From Zoogloea sp. (GTDB lineage Bacteria; Pseudomonadota; Gammaproteobacteria; Burkholderiales; Rhodocyclaceae): a stretch of DNA of 64,000 nucleotides. The position numbers and the translations under genes were made by a program. The number at the start of each line of letters is the position of its first letter. The first letter of the stretch is position 1. Positions 53,829 through 62,252 of the stretch are shown here, piece after piece. The notes under the pieces were generated by a model. The model was given only the letters and a program-made list of their open reading frames with translations. It was not told the origin of the DNA and did no database searches. The stretch covers positions 62,001-126,000 of the forward strand of contig NZ_JAKLLN010000007.1 of NCBI RefSeq assembly GCF_023150065.1. Reading direction: 5' to 3'.

Positions 53829-54566
53829 TCAGTTGGCCTTGCCAGCCGCTTCAGGCGCTGGGGTGCCGGCCGCCTCCCCAGCCGGCAGGGATGCCTCGGC
53901 GCCCTGGCTGACGGGCTCGACAGCAGCGGGCGCATCCTTCCATTTGCCTGCGCGCTTCAGCTTGTCACGCAAACCGGGCAAGGGGAAGCCCAGCCGGTAA
54001 GCCTCATGGGCGTTCTCCAGGGACTTGCCGAAATCGCCCGCATCAAAGTAGGCGAGGCCGAGGTTGTAAGCCACATTGGCATCCTTGGCATTGCTGGCGT
54101 GGGCTGCATTGAGCTTATCGAGCGCCGCAGCCCGCTGCCCCTGCTTGAGGAGGTGATGCCCATAGATCACCTTGACCATCACGTCCTCAGGCTGGAAAGC
54201 CTCCGCACGCATCAGCGCACAGACAACCGAAAACGGAGCGCCCGGTGCCTTGGGAGCCTTGAGCATGTATCCCAACCTGAGCATCGACATCAACGCCCTG
54301 TGGTGATTGGGAAAGGCTCTGAGCGTATAGCCGATATCTCCCCCCAGGGTCCCGGACATGCCCTTCCGGAGGTTCTCCACGTTGGAGTCAAAGTGAAAGG
54401 CCTCGACAACGTGAAGCTGCTCGGTTCCCAGTGACGTGCGGTAATCATAGGGGCCATAGGCATTCTTGAGCGTCCCGCATTCGGGAGGCAGACCAAGCTG
54501 AGCCGAGACTGGCCCGGCCAGCACACAGCCAACCAGGGCGGAAAACCACAATGTACGCATCTTCAT
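53829..54566 (-). CDS. Exported TPR-type protein
   Basis: 245 residues with signal peptide MKMRTLWFSALVGCVLAGPVSA-Q. The middle holds at least two tetratricopeptide-like helical repeats (about 120-195, including NVAYNLGLAYFDAGDFGKSLENAHEAY as segments). The tail is Ala/Pro/Glu-rich and likely disordered. It follows the O-antigen-ligase-like gene and may be the last gene of the exopolysaccharide run. Function unknown; 97 bases separate it from that gene. Confidence 0.7.
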   Translation of the reverse strand: MKMRTLWFSALVGCVLAGPVSAQLGLPPECGTLKNAYGPYDYRTSLGTEQLHVVEAFHFDSNVENLRKGMSGTLGGDIGYTLRAFPNHHRALMSMLRLGYMLKAPKAPGAPFSVVCALMRAEAFQPEDVMVKVIYGHHLLKQGQRAAALDKLNAAHASNAKDANVAYNLGLAYFDAGDFGKSLENAHEAYRLGFPLPGLRDKLKRAGKWKDAPAAVEPVSQGAEASLPAGEAAGTPAPEAAGKAN

Positions 54567-54663
54567 TTTGAATTATTCCAGGTTCCAGCAGCGGGCAGGC
54601 ACAGCCCGTCAAGGCTTGTACGAATGATCGACAACGGAATGGCTCGGCACTCGCGGAGGGCCT

Positions 54664-55983
54664 CTATCCGGACGACGAGATATCTGCTCGCTGCAGCGAG
54701 GAAGGAAGACCAGCCTTGGCCGTCGCAGGACCAGCCTCCTTTCCCACACGCTGCCGGTATGTCACCAGACATCCATAACCCGCTACCAGCATGACCATGA
54801 TGTTGAAAGGCAGATCGAAGTAGGCAAGGCTGAGGAATGCGCCCCCGACTGCATAGCCGACAAGCGAAACCTGACACATTCCCGCCAGATTGAACAGCCA
54901 CTTAAGCTCTTCGATATTGCGTGTCTCGGAACGCAGACGCCGGGCGACCCCCAGCGTGCTCAACCAGAGCAACAGGAACAGGACGAGCCCGATATAGCCA
55001 TGCTCGCCGAGCACCGAGAAATAGATACTGTGCGCAACGTGAATATCCAGCGGGTTGGGCGCAAAGGCCGCAAACAGCTCTCCACTATAGGCTTCATAGC
55101 CCGCCCCAGTAATACGGCTGTTGGCGATATTGAAGGCCAGCCACCAGGCATTGATACGCCCCATGGCAGAGCCATCCTGCTCGTACTCGGCGATGGTGCT
55201 CATCCGCTCTTCCCACGCGGAGGGCATGAAAGCGACCAGCCCAACGGCGACAAAGCCGACGATGATCCCCATGGCGAGCTTCCGCTCGGACCGCATCCAC
55301 ATCACCGCGCCCATCGCTGCCAGCGCCAGCAACGCCCCTCGGGACTGAGTCCCCAGCGCCGCAGCGGCAGACAACAGCATCATGATGACAAGCCCCCGCC
55401 TGACCCAGACGTTCTCGGCCATGATCCGCAGATAATTCATCAGCGGAATCGTCATGATGAGCGCCACCGCAATTTCGTTGTTGCCCTCGATAAAGCCCCC
55501 TGGCGGCCCCCAGACGCGGGCATTGCCACCGGTGGAGATGGTGAAGAATCCACCCTTGAGACCATAAAAGCCGATCGAGATGACGCTTACCCAGATGAAC
55601 CAGTCGATGTGCTTCTTCTCCTTGATCGCTGCAAGCGCAATCAGGGTCATCAACTGGATCTTCAGTACCTTCTTCAACTGAATGAACGAATCCGCAGGAT
55701 AGTAGGCCGCCGCTGTGGTGATGCACATCCAGATCAGGAAGAGGATCAGGAAGATCACAGGCTTCTCACCCGGCAGCTTGAGTTCATCCTTCGTCACCAG
55801 CAGGGAAACGAGCGCAGCCACCGCGGCGATGGCCGCAAAGGGGAAATCCAGCGCAAACCCATAGGTCAGCCGGTGGGGGTTCATGATGCTGATCCAGGTC
55901 CACAGATTGACCGCCACATACGTATGGCGGACTGCCTTCGGCAGCACCCAGAGCACAAACAGGACGATCAGCAGGTCACGCAT
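54664..55983 (-). CDS. O-antigen-ligase-like protein, exosortase-A associated (XrtA type)
   Basis: 439 residues with about 10-12 membrane helices and the large periplasmic loop between them. The N-terminus MRDLLIVLFVLWVLP, then WTWISIMNPHRLTYGFA, fits the exosortase-A-associated O-glycosylation ligase group (Wzy/WaaL superfamily). It probably polymerises or ligates lipid-linked glycan. Neighbours are exopolysaccharide genes of the same system. No exosortase (xrtA) gene lies in the window. Confidence 0.85.
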   Translation of the reverse strand: MRDLLIVLFVLWVLPKAVRHTYVAVNLWTWISIMNPHRLTYGFALDFPFAAIAAVAALVSLLVTKDELKLPGEKPVIFLILFLIWMCITTAAAYYPADSFIQLKKVLKIQLMTLIALAAIKEKKHIDWFIWVSVISIGFYGLKGGFFTISTGGNARVWGPPGGFIEGNNEIAVALIMTIPLMNYLRIMAENVWVRRGLVIMMLLSAAAALGTQSRGALLALAAMGAVMWMRSERKLAMGIIVGFVAVGLVAFMPSAWEERMSTIAEYEQDGSAMGRINAWWLAFNIANSRITGAGYEAYSGELFAAFAPNPLDIHVAHSIYFSVLGEHGYIGLVLFLLLWLSTLGVARRLRSETRNIEELKWLFNLAGMCQVSLVGYAVGGAFLSLAYFDLPFNIMVMLVAGYGCLVTYRQRVGKEAGPATAKAGLPSSLQRADISSSG

Positions 55984-56049
55984 TGGCGCCCCCGACAGTG
56001 ATCGCTCTTGACGGGAAAGACCCCGGAAACACGGAGAGGAAAGCGAAGC

Positions 56050-57054
56050 TCAAACCAGGGCCTCATCTGCGAGCAGGCGCCGGGAATGGCCCCTGAAGAA
56101 ATTGTGCCCGAGACGCAGGGAGAAGCGCAGGGCATCCCTGTCCCAGGGGGTGAAACGCGGCAATTCGAACATGCCCGACTCGGGCCCGGCGGAGCCATAG
56201 GTGGTCGTAAATGCAGCCTCGTAGCCAAGCTCCCTGGCGATGCGTGCATGGACCGCCTGATAGTCCTGGTCGGGGCGTCCATTGGGATAGGCAAAATAGC
56301 GCGGCGCCCGCCCCAGCAGACGGGTCAGGTGAGCCCGGTTGTCGGCGATCTGCTGTCGTGCCTCGTCTTCCGAGAGGACTGCAAGAATCGGGTGATCCAT
56401 GGTGTGCCCGCCAATCTCCATCCCCGCAGCCTGGAGTCGCTGCAACTGGGCAGTCGTCATCATCAGATCACGGGGAACCACGGCGCGGGTTTCGGTCACG
56501 AATCGGGCAAGGGCCTGCTGGCGCCCCTCCGGGGTGAGGTACTTGAGCTTCGGCAGAATGCGCTCGGTTAACCTGTGACGCTCGCTTTCCGTCGCCACGG
56601 AGCAGACCCCCAGGTCGAGCCAGCCCAGATCGAGGCTGTCCCCCTGGAAACCGCGCAGCGCCTCCCGTGCCACATCGTTCCACATGATGCCGCCATCCAG
56701 GAATCCACTTGCCACAAAGAAGGTCGCCTTGACGCCGTGCTTGAGCAGGATGGGACAGGCGATGGTGTAGTTGTCGGCGTAGCCATCATCAAAGGTGATG
56801 GCTACCGAGCGCGTCGGCAGGGTGCCGGCTTGCAGGCGGGACAGGGCCTCATCCATCGGCAGCACGTTGAAGAACTGCACGAGCGTGCCGACCAGCGCGT
56901 CGAAGCGGGCGGCGTGCATTTCGTCGGGGGACAAGGGATCCACCTCGGGAAGCACCCGATGGAAGATAAGCACGGTCAGCCGCTTGCTGTTGCCTCCCAG
57001 CAGGGAACCCATCCCCTCCAAAGCGAGTGACAATCCCTTATTCATCAAAACCAT
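56050..57054 (-). CDS. Polysaccharide deacetylase family protein
   Basis: 334 residues. The NodB-type domain starts VLIFHRVLP and has AITFDDGYADN (metal and catalytic Asp pair) and GGHTMDHPIL (metal His-x3-His). It removes acetyl groups from a sugar polymer, presumably the locus's exopolysaccharide. No signal peptide is obvious, so location is uncertain. AAAGGA lies just before the ATG. Confidence 0.9.
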   Translation of the reverse strand: MVLMNKGLSLALEGMGSLLGGNSKRLTVLIFHRVLPEVDPLSPDEMHAARFDALVGTLVQFFNVLPMDEALSRLQAGTLPTRSVAITFDDGYADNYTIACPILLKHGVKATFFVASGFLDGGIMWNDVAREALRGFQGDSLDLGWLDLGVCSVATESERHRLTERILPKLKYLTPEGRQQALARFVTETRAVVPRDLMMTTAQLQRLQAAGMEIGGHTMDHPILAVLSEDEARQQIADNRAHLTRLLGRAPRYFAYPNGRPDQDYQAVHARIARELGYEAAFTTTYGSAGPESGMFELPRFTPWDRDALRFSLRLGHNFFRGHSRRLLADEALV

Positions 57055-57070
57055 CCAATCCTTTGAGCAC

Positions 57071-57141
57071 GCGGCTTAGCCGCTGGCTGATTGACACGAA
57101 AAGTAAGCCGCCCTGAGCAGACCGATCAATCGGCGGGCGGC
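57071..57141. other. Two hairpins in the intercistronic gap
   Basis: A small hairpin GCGGC-TTA-GCCGC (57071-57083) and a nested structure at 57107-57141: outer arms GCCGCCC / GGGCGGC enclose an inner stem CCGAT / ATCGG. They lie in the 165-base gap between the ligase-like gene and the deacetylase gene. No T-tract; role unknown, perhaps mRNA processing or stability. Confidence 0.45.
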
Positions 57142-57219
57142 GGCGTCAGACCCGGGGACCAGAGGGAACCAGCCGAGTATCGGCTCTTGCCGCCTCCGAA
57201 ACTGACTACAGCGGGGCGA

Positions 57220-58575
57220 TCAACGCTTGACGTGGCTCACAACATACCGGTTCTTGCCGGACTTTTCACGCGGGATTTCAGGCACTTCGTTAATTTCAAC
57301 CTGCACCGACTCACCCAGCCTGGCGGCGAAATCACGACGGATGCGTAGGCGCTCGCCATCACCGAAGCGGGAATCGACGACCACCATCACCTCGGTGCGA
57401 TCAAGGCTGTGCTGGATGATCTTGAAGCGCTGCACGCCCGGCAGATCGCGGACGGTGTAGATCAGGGCGAGGGCGTGGATGACCGTACCATCCGCGGCAA
57501 CCACGAAATCGGTGGTACGCCCCTGGACCTCGCTCAACACCGGCAGCTTCACGCCGCAACTGCACTCCTGGGTGCCCAGCACCCCGACGTCGCCGGTGCG
57601 GTAGCGCACGAAGGGGAAGCCCCGGGTCGCCGTGTGGGTCACGACGATCTCGCCAGCCTCACCGGGGGCCACCGGCCGGCCTTCGGGATCGATCGTCTCG
57701 ACAATGATGTCCTCCGCCGAGAGGTGGAGGCTGCCGTGGGAGCACTGGTGAGCGATGAAGCCCGCATCGCGGGAGCCGTAGCCGTTAGCCACCGGGCAGC
57801 CGAAGATCTCGGAGATCGACTTTTTCTGGTGCTCGTAGAGCATCTCGGAAGTGACGAAAGCCACCTTGATCCCCAGATCGTTCATGGGGATCCCCCATGC
57901 CCGCGCCTTTTCGGCAATGTGCGCGAAGGCCGACGGATAGCCGAACAACATGCGCGGCCGCAGCGAACGGATGGTCGCCAGCATCTCGCGAACCTTGTCG
58001 TCGGACATCTCGAAGGCCGGCAGCAGCCAGGTGCGCAGCAGGCGATCCCGCACCGCCTTGACCCGATCCTGGGCGCCCAGTTCGATGGGCGAGCCCCACA
58101 GCACGACTTCCGGATCACCGATATCCACGTCCCACCAGCGGGTGGCCCGCCACTTGGCGGCGATGTCGTGACTCTTCCGTTCCTTGCCGATGTAGAAGAT
58201 CAGCGGCTCGCCACTCGACCCGCCAGTGTTGTAGCGCATCAGCGCCACCGCGTTGTCGGCGCGCAGGGCATCCGCATGCTCGCGGATGACCGGCTTGGTC
58301 ATGAAGGGCAGACGCTGCAGATCCTCCACGCCACGGCACTGGCTGGGATCGAAGTTCAACTCACGGAACAAGTCCCGGAAATAGGGCACATGGGTGCCGA
58401 TGTCCACCAGGAAGCTGCGCAGACGCCCGGCCTGGATGGCCAGGATTTCTTCCCGCGGCAGGTACTGGCTCTTCTCCAGTTCATGGAGACGCTCAACAGA
58501 GTTATGGGATTTCAGTTTCTCGTGGAGCGGAAAGATCACCCCCGAACACAAGCGCGTATACAGGCCCATTTCCAT
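57220..58575 (-). CDS. Adenylate-forming ligase, phenylacetate-CoA-ligase-like (CapK/PaaK-related)
   Basis: 451 residues. The ATP loop reads YNTGGSSGEPLIF, with GYPSAFAHIAEKA and GYGSRDAGFIAHQC, as in PaaK/CapK-like enzymes often found in capsule and exopolysaccharide loci. A Cys-x-Cys pair (QECSCGVKLP) is present in the middle. C-terminal REKSGKNRYVVSHVKR holds the lysine. It likely activates an acid as acyl-AMP for transfer to glycan, but the substrate is unknown. Its start overlaps the stop of the upstream GT by one base (TAATG). Confidence 0.82.
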   Translation of the reverse strand: MEMGLYTRLCSGVIFPLHEKLKSHNSVERLHELEKSQYLPREEILAIQAGRLRSFLVDIGTHVPYFRDLFRELNFDPSQCRGVEDLQRLPFMTKPVIREHADALRADNAVALMRYNTGGSSGEPLIFYIGKERKSHDIAAKWRATRWWDVDIGDPEVVLWGSPIELGAQDRVKAVRDRLLRTWLLPAFEMSDDKVREMLATIRSLRPRMLFGYPSAFAHIAEKARAWGIPMNDLGIKVAFVTSEMLYEHQKKSISEIFGCPVANGYGSRDAGFIAHQCSHGSLHLSAEDIIVETIDPEGRPVAPGEAGEIVVTHTATRGFPFVRYRTGDVGVLGTQECSCGVKLPVLSEVQGRTTDFVVAADGTVIHALALIYTVRDLPGVQRFKIIQHSLDRTEVMVVVDSRFGDGERLRIRRDFAARLGESVQVEINEVPEIPREKSGKNRYVVSHVKR

Positions 58576-59675
58576 TAATCCTTGGCAAGCATGGCGCTAC
58601 GGTAAGCCGAGAGCCATTTCTCGCGGATCACCGGCCATGCGTACTGTTTGACTTCCTCGCTGGCAGCAGCCGACAGGCGCTGCGCCTTACCTTCGTCGAG
58701 CAGCAGTTCGAGCATCGCCTCGGCCATGCGCTCCGGGGCGCGCGCCGGAACAAGCAGCGCGGTACGCCCGTGCTCGGCAATGAACGGCACTCCGCCCACA
58801 TCGGTGGACACCACCGGCACCCCACTGGCAAAGGCCTCAAGAATGGAGATCGGCATGTTGTCGACGGTGCTCGGATTGAGCATCAGGTCGGCCGAAGCAT
58901 AGAGGGCGGGAATCTTTTCATTGTCGATCCGCCCCGCGAAGGTCACTGCCCCTGCGATGCCCAGCGTCCTGGCCATGTTTTCCAGGTTCTGCAGTTCCGG
59001 ACCGCTGCCGGCCACCGTCAGGGTGGCCTCGGGGATGCGCTTCAGCACCAGGGCAAAGGCCGACAAAACCGTAGGGATATCGTAGATCGGCTCGAGGTTG
59101 CGGGTCACCACAACATGGGGAGCGCGCCGCGCGCCACTCATGCTGCGCGGCACCGCAAAACGCTGGAGGTTGATGATGTTGGGGACGATCCTTGACTCGA
59201 ACCCGAAGCGCCGAAACACGCCTTCGAGAAAGGCCGACGGCACGACCAGGCCGCTCGCACTGCCCAGGGTGCGATGGACAAAGCGCGGCGCAGCGGCAAA
59301 GAAGGGCTCGGCTTCACCGCCCCGATAATTGACGATCACCGGCGTGCCCCGGAGACGCGCGATCCAGATCGCGGGCGCCGAGAAGAGATGCCAGGACCAG
59401 CCCGAATTGGCCAGCACATGCATCACGTCACTGCGGCCACTGGCCCGCCAGAGCGCCAGCAAGTAGGGAACGAGGCGGGCAAAGGCTCTCAACACGGGCA
59501 CCCGGCCGACGAAGGCGGGGCTGTAAGGAGCATTGGTGCGCACCAGCTCCACTTGAGCCCCCTCCCCTTCGAGCAGCCCAAGCAATTGCTTGCACTGGTT
59601 GGCCATCCCCCCGGAGGGTGGGGGAAGCGGCCCGACTACGGTCAGGCGCAGGCCCGAATATCGATCACCATCCAT
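58575..59675 (-). CDS. GT4-family glycosyltransferase (exopolysaccharide)
   Basis: 366 residues. GT-B fold with LTVVGPLPPPSGGMANQ at the start, HVVVTRNLEPIYDIP, LTVAGSGPELQNLE and the donor-binding EAFASGVPVVSTDVGG (E-x7-E region, from ISILEAFASG). Retaining, NDP-sugar dependent, cytoplasmic. It lies upstream of the ligase-like gene and overlaps it. Confidence 0.9.
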   Translation of the reverse strand: MDGDRYSGLRLTVVGPLPPPSGGMANQCKQLLGLLEGEGAQVELVRTNAPYSPAFVGRVPVLRAFARLVPYLLALWRASGRSDVMHVLANSGWSWHLFSAPAIWIARLRGTPVIVNYRGGEAEPFFAAAPRFVHRTLGSASGLVVPSAFLEGVFRRFGFESRIVPNIINLQRFAVPRSMSGARRAPHVVVTRNLEPIYDIPTVLSAFALVLKRIPEATLTVAGSGPELQNLENMARTLGIAGAVTFAGRIDNEKIPALYASADLMLNPSTVDNMPISILEAFASGVPVVSTDVGGVPFIAEHGRTALLVPARAPERMAEAMLELLLDEGKAQRLSAAASEEVKQYAWPVIREKWLSAYRSAMLAKD

Positions 59676-59752
59676 TACGCTCTTTCATTGAGTGCGACGA
59701 CGGCCGACGACAGCGCACCCCAAGGCACCCGCGCCATCAACCGCCCGCGAGT

Positions 59753-60958
59753 TTAGCCCCGCCGACCGGCAAAGCGTGTGATGCATCGCTCAATGACACC
59801 ATCAAGACGCCCCATGGCCCGCAACCATGTGTGATGGCTGAGCATTCTTTCGCGCCCGGCAAGGCTCAGACGCTGCCGTTCGGCCGGACTGGAGAGGATG
59901 CGCATGATCGCCCGGGCATAGTCGGCCGGCGTGTCCGCAACCAGAAAGTGCGCTTCATCCTGGGCATCAACCCCACCGGCCGCGATGGAGCTGGTGACCA
60001 CCGGCACCCCCATGGCCATGGCCTCGAGGATCTTGTTCTGGGTGCCCCGGGCGATATTCAGCGGAGCAATGGTCAGCGCGGAACGCCACACGTAGGGGCG
60101 CACATCCGGCACAGAACCCGTCACCGTGACCCCGGGGAGCTCCGCCAGCTTGCGCACGCCGGGCGAGGGCTCGGCGCCGACGATGATCAGCTGGACATCA
60201 GGCCGGGCCGCCCGCAGGAGCGGCAGGGTGTCCTGGCAGAAGGTGGTCATGCACTCTTCGTTCGGGTAGTAATCCATCCGGCCGATGAAGCTGATGGTGC
60301 TGGCCTCGTAGGGCTCGGCCGAAGGGGAGAAGAAGGCCGTATCCACCCCGTTCGGAAACCAGTCGGAGAGCACGCCGGTGCCGAAGCTGTCCAGGGTCTG
60401 CTGCTCGGCAACCGTGGCCACCGCCCCCAGATCGAACTTGCGGGCGATGCGCTTCTCGGCCGACAAGATCTTGCGCCCCTCGAGCCAGTATCCCGCCGAT
60501 ACCGGAAAACGCTTGTAGCGCACATACTCAAGCCATTTCTGGGAGTCCATGTCGCAGTAATCGAGCAGCTTGGGGATGTGGCTCACATTCTCCACATAGC
60601 GCGCCACCGACGAGCAATGGACGATGATGAGATCCCACTGGCGGTCCTTCAACAAGCCGTTGATGCGCCGCTGCAGCTCCGGGGAATAGAAGTAGGCCTC
60701 GGAGGCAGAGCCCGAGGTGGGCAGACTGGCCACCATCCGCAGCACTTGCACCGGCGCCTTCACGGTGGCCATCTCGAAGCCAGCGCAGAAAGGCGCAATC
60801 CCCCTGCCCTCCTCGACTTCGTCCTCCGACCTGGCCAGGGAGCATACGGTGACCTTGTGCCCCTGCTCCGACAGATGACGGATCATGTGAAAGGCGCGAA
60901 CCTTGGCCCCACCGACCGGCGGATAGGGAAAACGGTGGCAGATGAATAGTATGTTCAT
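59753..60958 (-). CDS. GT4-family glycosyltransferase, XrtA/PEP-CTERM-associated (TIGR03087-like)
   Basis: 401 residues starting MNILFICHRFPYPPVGGAKVRAF, the typical beginning of the TIGR03087-type sugar transferase group. Donor-site motif NKILEAMAMGVPVVTSS is intact. The start at 60958 is fixed by homology; an upstream in-frame extension lacks support. Part of the same run as the neighbours. Confidence 0.87.
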   Translation of the reverse strand: MNILFICHRFPYPPVGGAKVRAFHMIRHLSEQGHKVTVCSLARSEDEVEEGRGIAPFCAGFEMATVKAPVQVLRMVASLPTSGSASEAYFYSPELQRRINGLLKDRQWDLIIVHCSSVARYVENVSHIPKLLDYCDMDSQKWLEYVRYKRFPVSAGYWLEGRKILSAEKRIARKFDLGAVATVAEQQTLDSFGTGVLSDWFPNGVDTAFFSPSAEPYEASTISFIGRMDYYPNEECMTTFCQDTLPLLRAARPDVQLIIVGAEPSPGVRKLAELPGVTVTGSVPDVRPYVWRSALTIAPLNIARGTQNKILEAMAMGVPVVTSSIAAGGVDAQDEAHFLVADTPADYARAIMRILSSPAERQRLSLAGRERMLSHHTWLRAMGRLDGVIERCITRFAGRRG

Positions 60959-61043
60959 GGGAGCGAGGACGTCTCCGCGGGCAGCCGTGACAGCGCGACG
61001 GGAGCAGAGAAGAGGATGCTGGCCGCAGATATGCGGCCAGGCC

Positions 61044-62252
61044 TTAGCGGGGCAAGGTGCGGCCGTAAGCCGCCAGGGCACGGCCATAGACATCCTGGTA
61101 GCGTTCGACACTGCCTTTCCAGGTACGCTCGACCTCGACGAAGTAGCGGGCCTGGGTGCGAATCCGTGGCCACAACTCGCGCTTGTTGAGCACCTCGTCG
61201 ATGGAGGCGGCCAAGGCCTGCTCGTCGCCTGCCCTGAAGAGGAAACCCGTTTCTCCATGGCGGACGAGCTCCTTGTGGCCACCGACATCCGAAGCCACGA
61301 ACATGCGCCCCTGAGCCATGGCCTCAAGAGGCTTGAGCGGCGTGACCAGCTCGGTCAACCGGATGGGGATGCGCGGGTAGGCCAGCACATCGATCAGGTC
61401 GTAGTAGTCCTGGACTTCGGAATGGGGCACACGCCCCGTGAACACCACCTTGTCGGCGATGCCGAGTGCGGCCACCTGGGCCTTGAGATTGGCCTCCTGG
61501 GGGCCGCCACCCACCAGCAGAACCCGTAGATCGGGGCGCTGCGCGAGCAGGCTTGCCGACGCGGCGACCAGGAGATCCAGCCCTTCGTAACCGTAAAACG
61601 ATCCGACGAAACCCACCACGGTCTTGCCTTCAAGGCCGAGACGCTGGCGCAGCACCGGGTCCGCATCACCGCGCAGCTGGAAGGAATCCACATCCACGGC
61701 GTTGGGAATCACGGTGATCTTGTCCATGGAAATCCCGCGCTCGGCGATATCCTTGCGCAGGCCCTCGCAGATCGTGGTGACCTGATCGGCACGGCGCAGG
61801 GCATAGGTCTCCATGGCCCGGGTCACCCGATAGCGCACGCTGCCTTCGGTGGTGGTGCCGTGATCGACCGCCGCGTCCTCCCAGAAGGCCCGCACCTCAT
61901 AGACCACGGGAATCCCGTGGCGCTTGCCCACACGGAGAGCCGGCAGGGCATTGAGCACGGGGGAATGGGCGTGGAGCACATCCGGGCGAAGCTCGCGCAC
62001 GAGTTCGTCAAGCCGCCGGGCGGTGAGGCGCATCTGGCTGATCAGCCCCTCGTCACCACGGTTCGGCGTGCGGTGGAACACCCAGCCCTCCGCCTGATCC
62101 GACCCACCATTGCCCGGCCCCTGTTTGGGGGTGGTCAGGTGAAAGGTCTCCCAGCCACGCAGGCGCTGCTGCTTGAGGATGGATGCGGTGCGGAAGGTGT
62201 AGCCGCTATGCAGCGGCAGGGAGTGATCGAGGATGTGGAGGATGCGGGTCAT
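61044..62252 (-). CDS. GT4-family glycosyltransferase, XrtA-associated (TIGR04063-like)
   Basis: 402 residues starting MTRILHILDHSLPLHSGYTFRT, diagnostic for the XrtA-type group (Daro_2409 family). GT-B fold with GFVGSFYGYEGLDLL and EAMAQGRMFVASDVGGHKEL. The ATG overlaps the stop of the amidotransferase gene by four bases (ATGA), so the two are coupled. Confidence 0.88.
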   Translation of the reverse strand: MTRILHILDHSLPLHSGYTFRTASILKQQRLRGWETFHLTTPKQGPGNGGSDQAEGWVFHRTPNRGDEGLISQMRLTARRLDELVRELRPDVLHAHSPVLNALPALRVGKRHGIPVVYEVRAFWEDAAVDHGTTTEGSVRYRVTRAMETYALRRADQVTTICEGLRKDIAERGISMDKITVIPNAVDVDSFQLRGDADPVLRQRLGLEGKTVVGFVGSFYGYEGLDLLVAASASLLAQRPDLRVLLVGGGPQEANLKAQVAALGIADKVVFTGRVPHSEVQDYYDLIDVLAYPRIPIRLTELVTPLKPLEAMAQGRMFVASDVGGHKELVRHGETGFLFRAGDEQALAASIDEVLNKRELWPRIRTQARYFVEVERTWKGSVERYQDVYGRALAAYGRTLPR

